From: Ulva prolifera
Lineage: Eukaryota > Chlorophyta > Ulvophyceae > Ulvales > Ulvaceae
Assembly (NCBI GenBank): GCA_023078555.1
Contig: CM041197.1
Coordinates: 124,001 to 188,000, forward strand
Reading direction: 5' to 3'
Length of the DNA stretch: 64,000 nt
The notes below the pieces were generated by a model that was not told the origin of the DNA, made no database searches, and was given only the letters and a program-made list of their open reading frames with translations. Shown here one piece after another: positions 58,122-64,000 of the stretch. Numbering within the stretch: the stretch's first letter is position 1; each line of letters starts with the position of its first letter. The position numbers and the translations under genes were made by a program.

Positions 58122-60987
58122 GCGTGTTTGGCAAAATGCTGGCACGATCCACGACTGTAGCAGTCTCTCCCGAGCAGCCCTCTTGCTGCACGACCCGGGA
58201 CTCAAGCACAGATGCATCGCACATCGAATAGGTACAAAAATGGGCGGTTTGTGGGCCACCCAAAAATTTTGATGTCTGCTCTCCCGGGAGGGCTGCAGCC
58301 TCCCAATATTTGGTCCAGACACAAGCTGCCAGAGCTGGTGTCTGCAAATGCATCGAGCCGTGAACCTTGGCTAGGAATGCAGTGGATATGTTTGGCAGTC
58401 GAGTGGTGAAAGAATTAATATGATAGCTTGAGAGTCCTGTCAGGATTGCACTGTTGCACGAGTGTGCGTGTTTGGCAAAATGCTGGCACAATCCACAACT
58501 GCAGCAGTCTCTCCCGAGCAGCCCCCTTGCTGCACGACCCGGGACTCAAGCACAGATGCATCACCCTTCGAATGGGTACAAAAATGGGCGGTTTGTGGGC
58601 CACCAAAAAATTTTGATGTCTGCTCTCCCGGGAGGGCTGCAGCCTCCCATTATTTGGTCCAGACACAAGCTGCCAGAGCTGGTGTCTGCAAATGCATCGA
58701 GCCGTGAACCTTGGCTAGGAATGCAGTGGATATGTTTGGCAGTCGAGTGGTGAAAGAATTAATATGATAGCTTGAGAGTCCTGTCAGGATTGCACTGTTG
58801 CACGAGTGTGCGTGTTTGGCAAAATGCTGGCACGATCCACGACTGTAGCAGTCTCTCCCGAGCAGCCCTCTTGCTGCACGACCCGGGACTCAAGCACAGA
58901 TGCATCGCACATCGAATAGGTACAAAAATGGGCGGTTTGTGGGCCACCCAAAAATTTTGATGTCTGCTCTCCCGGGAGGGCTGCAGCCTCCCAGTATTTG
59001 GTCCAGACACAAGCTGCCAGAGCTGGTGTCTGCAAATGCATCGAGCCGTGAACCTTGGCTAGGAATGCAGTGGATATGTTTGTCCGTTCCGTTTTGAAAG
59101 AATTAATATGATAGCTTGAGAGTCCTGTCAGGATTGCACTGTTGCACGAGTGTGCGTGTTTGGCAAAATGCTGGCACGATCCACGACTGTAGCAGTCTCT
59201 CCCGAGCAGCCCTCTTGCTGCACGACCCGGGACTCAAGCACAGATGCATCGCACATCGAATAGGTACAAAAATGGGCGGTTTGTGGGCCACCCAAAAATT
59301 TTGATGTCTGCTCTCCCGGGAGGGCTGCAGCCTCCCAATATTTGGTCCAGACACAAGCTGCCAGAGCTGGTGTCTGCAAATGCATCGAGCCGTGAACCTT
59401 GGCTAGGAATGCAGTGGATATGTTTGGCAGTCGAGTGGTGAAAGAATTAATATGATAGCTTGAGAGTCCTGTCAGGATTGCACTGTTGCACGAGTGTGCG
59501 TGTTTGACAAAATGCTGGCACAATCCACAACTGCAGCAGTCTCTCCCGAGCAGCCCCCTTGCTGCACGACCCGGGACTCAAGCACAGATGCATCACCCTT
59601 CGAATGGGTACAAAAATGGGCGGTTTGTGGGCCACCAAAAAATTTTGATGTCTGCTCTCCCGGGAGGGCTGCAGCCTCCCATTATTTGGTCCAGACACAA
59701 GCTGCCAGAGCTGGTGTCTGCAAATGCATCGAGCCGTGAACCTTGGCTAGGAATGCAGTGGATATGTTTGGCAGTCGAGTGGTGAAAGAATTAATATGAT
59801 AGCTTGAGAGTCCTGTCAGGATTGCACTGTTGCACGAGTGTGCGTGTTTGGCAAAATGCTGGCACGATCCACGACTGTAGCAGTCTCTCCCGAGCAGCCC
59901 TCTTGCTGCACGACCCGGGACTCAAGCACAGATGCATCGCACATCGAATAGGTACAAAAATGGGCGGTTTGTGGGCCACCCAAAAATTTTGATGTCTGCT
60001 CTCCCGGGAGGGCTGCAGCCTCCCAGTATTTGGTCCAGACACAAGCTGCCAGAGCTGGTGTCTGCAAATGCATCGAGCCGTGAACCTTGGCTAGGAATGC
60101 AGTGGATATGTTTGTCCGTTCCGTTTTGAAAGATTTAATATGATAGCTTGAGAGTCCTGTCAGGATTGCACTGTTGCACGAGTGTGCGTGTTTGGCAAAA
60201 TGCTGGCACGATCCACGACTGTAGCAGTCTCTCCCGAGCAGCCCTCTTGCTGCACGACCCGGGACTCAAGCACAGATGCATCGCACATCGAATAGGTACA
60301 AAAATGGGCGGTTTGTGGGCCACCCAAAAATTTTGATGTCTGCTCTCCCGGGAGGGCTGCAGCCTCCCAGTATTTGGTCCAGACACAAGCTGCCAGAGCT
60401 GGTGTCTGCAAATGCATCGAGCCGTGAACCTTGGCTAGGAATGCAGTGGATATGTTTGTCCGTTCCGTTTTGAAAGATTTAATATGATAGCTTGAGAGTC
60501 CTGTCAGGATTGCACTGTTGCACGAGTGTGCGTGTTTGGCAAAATGCTGGCACGATCCACGACTGTAGCAGTCTCTCCCGAGCAGCCCTCTTGCTGCACG
60601 ACCCGGGACTCAAGCACAGATGCATCGCACATCGAATAGGTACAAAAATGGGCGGTTTGTGGGCCACCCAAAAATTTTGATGTCTGCTCTCCCGGGAGGG
60701 CTGCAGCCTCCCAGTATTTGGTCCAGACACAAGCTGCCAGAGCTGGTGTCTGCAAATGCATCGAGCCGTGAACCTTGGCTAGGAATGCAGTGGATATGTT
60801 TGGCAGTCGAGTGGTGAAAGATTTAATATGATAGCTTGAGAGTCCTGTCAGGATTGCACTGTTGCACGAGTGTGCGTGTTTGGCAAAATGCTGGCACAAT
60901 CCACAACTGTAGCAGTCTCTCCCGAGCAGCCCTCTTGCTGCACGACCCGGGACTCAAGCACAGATGCATCACACATCGAATGTGTAC
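58122..60987. repeat. 344-bp tandem satellite, about 8.3 copies with higher-order structure
   Basis: Units start at 58122, 58466, 58810, 59154, 59498, 59842, 60186, 60530 and a partial at 60874, each at GCGTGTTTGGCAAAATGC or a one-base variant. Units differ at shared diagnostic sites: CACGATCCACGAC versus CACAATCCACAAC; CCACCCAAAAA versus CCACCAAAAAA; CCCAATATT, CCCATTATT or CCCAGTATT; and a unit end of GGCAGTCGAGTGG versus GTCCGTTCCGTTTTG. The order is a-b-c-a-b-c-c'-d-partial, so units 1-3 were copied as a 1032-bp block to give 4-6. A perfect CTCCCGGGAG palindrome occurs in each unit. The repeated 60-85-codon frames inside are by-products of the repeat and not genes. Confidence 0.95.
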
Positions 60988-61032
60988 ATTACCAGACCTG
61001 ATTCTCGGCACAAAGCAACAGCCACCCTGCAC

Positions 61033-61599
61033 CTATCGCTTTACACCGGCATACCTACTTGACAGTTTTGCAGAAACACAAAAGAACCTTGTGTCATTTC
61101 TCTCGCGTGTCGGTACTGCCTGCGAGTCGATTGACCTAAGATCTAGCACAAACACCCCCTCAAACCGGGTGCCAGGTTTGGAGGGGTCCAACTTGTCAAC
61201 TTTCACAAATTCGTGCAGCCGGCAAATACCCGGGTCTGCAGGCCGAACTCCTGGACCATGCTGGTCCACACTTGTGTACAGGTTAGCCACCCCCAGCCGC
61301 AAATCAGCTGGGTGCTGCCGATCGCAGCCCGGACGATATGCCCCCTCCGGCAGCATACTACTCATGAAAGTTGCACGCACAAAATACAAAAACTGCCCTA
61401 CATACACCTTCATTTCGGTGCGCCCGTCTGCATAAGCTACACTATATCGGATCAGGAACCACTGATTGTTCTTCCTGGTCTGCGTTTTGCACTGCACACT
61501 GCTCATTGTATCCCCGATTGGAAGGTCAGCCCGGGTGAACTTTGTCGTGAGAAGTTGTTGTGTAGTCCAGTGCACTGTGTGCATGGCATGCATGTGCAT
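61033..61599 (-). CDS. Unidentified ORF between satellite and copia element
   Basis: A 188-aa frame starting MHMHAMHTVHWTTQQLL. It has a basic N-terminal part, then MKVYVGQFLYFVRATF, LRLGVANLYTSVDQHGPG and RFEGVFVLDLRSIDSQAVP. Strand-rich segments in this order (VGQ-x-x-Y-F, LRL-x-V-A-x-x-Y, later V-x-x-L) recall the C-terminal region of some eukaryotic DNA-transposon proteins, but I cannot assign a family. It lies on the same strand as the primase-like ORF and 3.2 kb upstream of it, with the satellite between. They could once have been one element. Confidence 0.35.
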   Translation of the reverse strand: MHMHAMHTVHWTTQQLLTTKFTRADLPIGDTMSSVQCKTQTRKNNQWFLIRYSVAYADGRTEMKVYVGQFLYFVRATFMSSMLPEGAYRPGCDRQHPADLRLGVANLYTSVDQHGPGVRPADPGICRLHEFVKVDKLDPSKPGTRFEGVFVLDLRSIDSQAVPTRERNDTRFFCVSAKLSSRYAGVKR

Positions 61600-61836
61600 G
61601 CATAGGTCTGATTAGGTCTGTGCAGAGGGTCATGGCAGTTGGGTATTTGATTGCATATAGGTAGACTGTAGCAGGTGAACACTATCGTGTTCACTGAGCT
61701 CCCGCTGTCATGACAGGTGTGATATCCATTACCATCGTGATATCCTGACTGGTCACCCCCCACACTGTAATCGTGTTCACTGAGCTCCCGCTGTCATGAC
61801 AGGTTATGGGCTTCTGACGACTCCACTGCGCGAACA
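61600..61836 (+). promoter_or_regulatory. Leader of the copia element with repeated palindromes
   Basis: A 35-bp sequence ending CGCTGTCATGACAGGT occurs twice, at 61684-61718 and 61770-61804, 86 bp apart. Each copy contains the perfect 12-bp palindrome CTGTCATGACAG. The first copy is preceded by GTGAACAC-TATC-GTGTTCAC, an inverted repeat at 61675-61694. This is probably the end of the 5' LTR or untranslated leader of the downstream Gag-Pol. I could not define LTR ends or a primer-binding site. Confidence 0.5.
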
Positions 61837-64000
61837 ATGAGCAACGTCAATCAATTCAAGCTCGGGATCGAGCTTACGGCTGCGAATGCCGTGAGCTGGT
61901 TCAAGCGGATGACGCTGCTGTTGCAGTTGTATGATGGCTGCTGGAAGGCAGTCACAGAAGACAGTGGGACGGACATGGTCAAAGCTAAGGCTCGACTCGC
62001 AATCTCAATGAATGTGGGTGACGATCTACTCCACGTAGTAGATCCTGCCAAGTCTCCCAAGGAGATCTGGACTGCCTTGAATGCTCAGTTCGTAGGCGTG
62101 AGTGCGGCACGCAAGATGTCACTTCAGAAATTGCAGACTTCCTTCAGAAAGGAGTCAACTGAATCCCTTGAGGAATTCATTGCACGCGCTAACGACCTCC
62201 GTGGTCAGTTGGCCACAGCAGCCATGCTTGAGGAAGAGGCATTTGTGCTTTTGTTCCTGGCTGCACTGAGTGAATCACAGCTAGCGGCTTGGTCTCAGAG
62301 CCTGCTAGCTCACAAGCCGCTGATGTCATATGCTGACATAATCGAGAACATGCGAGGCACGTTCGGTGCCGACATGCTCGCCAAGCGTGAAGCTGCTGCC
62401 GGACAGCAAGCTTACGCTGTCGCCGACACCAACGGCGCATGTGCGTACTGTCACAGAAATGGTCATAACATCCTGCAATGTTACAAGCTGCGCAACGATC
62501 AGCAGTTGCATGACAATGGCAACCCCCCGCGCAGCAGTCGCGGCAATGCACGCGGCAGTGGCAGGCGCGGTGGCGGTGGCGGGCGCGGCGGAGGCCGTGG
62601 CCGCGGCGGACGCCCACAGGCGAATTACAGCAGCGCATTCTTCTGCGTCTCAGCGAACCAGGTGTCCGCTTCCAGCTCCAAATGGCTGTTCGATTCAGCT
62701 TGCACTGACCACATGGTCAATGATGCGAGCCTGCTCCACAATGCGCAGCCATATGCATCGTCATGCACTGTCGCAAACAACCAGTCCGCAGCTATCACAG
62801 CAAAAGGCGAAGTGCGGCTTACCAACCATCTGGGTGAGCTTGTCACTCTGCAAGACGTCCTTCTTGTGCCAAATTTGCAGCACAATTTGATATCTCTCGG
62901 CCGTGCTGACGCCGCGGGGATGACATACAATGGCAAACATGGCGCACTCATGTTGCGCCACAAAGGTCACCAGCTGTTACGTGGCCAGCTGTCACAAAAG
63001 CTATACGAAGTCGAATGCACTCCACAGCAGTGCACACAGGCTGCCGCGCCGCATGCGCCAGCAGCCGCGCAGACTGTTTCCAAAGCAGACGCCCGATTGT
63101 GGCACCGCCGGTTCGGACACACCGGCATCACAACCCTTGCCAAAATGTCCAGAGGCCAGACCGTCGATGGCCTCCCGCCAGCAACAGACTTTGAGGCGCT
63201 TTCTCAATCCACAGCCGTGTGCAGCCCATGTGCACAGGGCAAAATGAAGCGCGAGAGCTTCCCAGCATCTCATGCACGCGAGCAAGTCAAGTTTGCAAAA
63301 CTCCATGCAGACATCGCAGGCCCGTTCGACACCAGCGCGGGCGGGATGAACTACTTCTTGATAGTTGTCGATGACTACTCCAATTACAAGATTGTAGAAC
63401 CTATCCAACGCAAATCCGATGCAGCTCCAGCACTCAAATCGATCATCCTAGGAGTCGAGAAGATGTATGATGCACGTGTCAAAGCGATCAGGTTTGACCG
63501 GGACTCCGTGTTCCTGTCACATGATATGCATGCATTCTTCAAAGGCAAAGGGATTGAGCGACAGCCCACTTCCGGCTACAGCCCTGCGGAGAATGGCCAT
63601 GCAGAGCGGGGAATCGGCTCCGTGAGCCCGATTCGTGATGCATTGCTTGCAGATTCAGGTCTGAGGAAATGCTACTGGGGTGATGCACTCATGCATGGAG
63701 TGTATATCTCAAACATCTCCAGCAGCGATGGCGGCCCCAGCTCTTGGCAGCTTGTGAAGGGCACGAAGCCGGACATCAGCAATCTCCGGCTCTTCGGCTG
63801 CACCTGCTGGTACAAATTGCCACAGCAAGCACGCAACAAGCGCTCCCTGCCTCCAAAGGCAAATGTCGGCAAGTTTATTGGGTATGCTCAGCCCAACTTC
63901 AAAGCTTTCCGCGTGCTGCTCCCAAATGGCAAAGTGATCACTACACGTGATGTGATGTTTGATGAATCGGCATCACCAGCCAGCGACATGCACATTGATG
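61837..64000 (+). CDS. Ty1/copia retrotransposon Gag-Pol polyprotein, cut by the window edge
   Basis: One open frame of 721 codons from the ATG at 61837 to the window end without a stop. Order: Gag (residues 1 to about 200, with a typical IWTALNAQF and SLEEFIARANDL region); a CCHC zinc knuckle at C202, C205, H210, C215; a Gly/Arg-rich stretch; aspartic protease with FDSACTDHM, catalytic Asp at residue 286; GAG-pre-integrase/integrase zinc site H423, H428, C462, C465; integrase core D492, D554 and E590, the last two separated by exactly 35 residues; then WYKLPQQARNKRSLPPKA, the KFIGY-type motif. Gag and Pol are in one frame and protease-integrase precedes the (unseen) reverse transcriptase, which defines the copia order. 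No damage is visible, so it may be young. Reverse transcriptase, RNase H and 3' LTR lie beyond the window. Confidence 0.92.
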   Translation, partial: MSNVNQFKLGIELTAANAVSWFKRMTLLLQLYDGCWKAVTEDSGTDMVKAKARLAISMNVGDDLLHVVDPAKSPKEIWTALNAQFVGVSAARKMSLQKLQTSFRKESTESLEEFIARANDLRGQLATAAMLEEEAFVLLFLAALSESQLAAWSQSLLAHKPLMSYADIIENMRGTFGADMLAKREAAAGQQAYAVADTNGACAYCHRNGHNILQCYKLRNDQQLHDNGNPPRSSRGNARGSGRRGGGGGRGGGRGRGGRPQANYSSAFFCVSANQVSASSSKWLFDSACTDHMVNDASLLHNAQPYASSCTVANNQSAAITAKGEVRLTNHLGELVTLQDVLLVPNLQHNLISLGRADAAGMTYNGKHGALMLRHKGHQLLRGQLSQKLYEVECTPQQCTQAAAPHAPAAAQTVSKADARLWHRRFGHTGITTLAKMSRGQTVDGLPPATDFEALSQSTAVCSPCAQGKMKRESFPASHAREQVKFAKLHADIAGPFDTSAGGMNYFLIVVDDYSNYKIVEPIQRKSDAAPALKSIILGVEKMYDARVKAIRFDRDSVFLSHDMHAFFKGKGIERQPTSGYSPAENGHAERGIGSVSPIRDALLADSGLRKCYWGDALMHGVYISNISSSDGGPSSWQLVKGTKPDISNLRLFGCTCWYKLPQQARNKRSLPPKANVGKFIGYAQPNFKAFRVLLPNGKVITTRDVMFDESASPASDMHID
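61837..64000 (+). mobile_element. Copia-type LTR retrotransposon, 5' part
   Basis: The element extends past the right edge. Its left limit is not settled but lies within about 61600-61800, judged from the repeated leader sequence and the end of the neighbouring ORF at 61599. Integrity of all visible catalytic residues suggests recent activity. Confidence 0.8.

Noticed and set aside
58122..60987. Repeated small ORFs of 60-131 codons in the satellite; CRISPR-like regularity
   Set aside because: The frames recur only because the 344-bp unit recurs. Units are far too long and lack unique spacers, so this is not a CRISPR array.

Overview
The window reads as nuclear DNA of a microbial eukaryote, most likely a green alga. 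I cannot name the species. The evidence is GT-AG introns in fixed phases, GC-rich coding exons in less GC-rich spacers full of TGCATG motifs, a Ty1/copia element, a fragment resembling algal non-LTR retrotransposon C-termini, and a 344-bp satellite. There is nothing that looks like a bacterial operon.

The core (about 6.3-54.3 kb) is a tandem family of nine paralogues, called A to I here from left to right. Each intact gene has three coding exons. Exon 1 (252-258 nt) encodes a conserved CGH...CPxC zinc-finger-like (RING/U-box-like) module. A phase-0 intron follows. Exon 2 (247-259 nt) encodes an 82-86-residue linker ending in strand-rich sequence. A phase-1 intron with donor G|GTGYG follows. 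Exon 3 (about 2.5-2.6 kb) encodes a long Cys-rich right-handed parallel beta-helix, with an invariant C-x2-C-x27-C-x-H insertion near its C-terminus. Proteins are 994-1034 aa with no visible signal peptide or membrane segment. A is on the + strand, B to I on the - strand. A-D form one sequence subtype and E-I a second. B carries a frameshift in exon 3. H is a pseudogene truncated at both ends. E, F, G and I share a block about 70-80 bp upstream of the ATG.

Region by region: 1-6.3 kb shows no supported gene. 6.3-36.7 kb holds genes A-F. 36.7-41.9 kb is a 5-kb gap with a possible lone 3' exon (37.4 kb), a dispersed repeat and a non-LTR retrotransposon C-terminal fragment (40.6-41.0 kb). 41.9-54.3 kb holds G, pseudogene H and I. 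54.3-64 kb is repeat- and mobile-element-rich: a short duplication (55.3 kb), a degenerate archaeo-eukaryotic primase-like ORF (56.9-57.8 kb), the satellite with a three-unit higher-order pattern (58.1-61.0 kb), an unrecognised ORF (61.0-61.6 kb), and the start of an intact copia Gag-Pol frame that runs off the right edge.

The most interesting content is the A-I family. A RING/U-box-like head fused to a long beta-helix is reminiscent in logic of FBXO11 (F-box plus beta-helix repeats plus zinc finger), so a ubiquitin-ligase-like or recognition role is a reasonable but unproven hypothesis. All domain calls were made by eye; no search was run.
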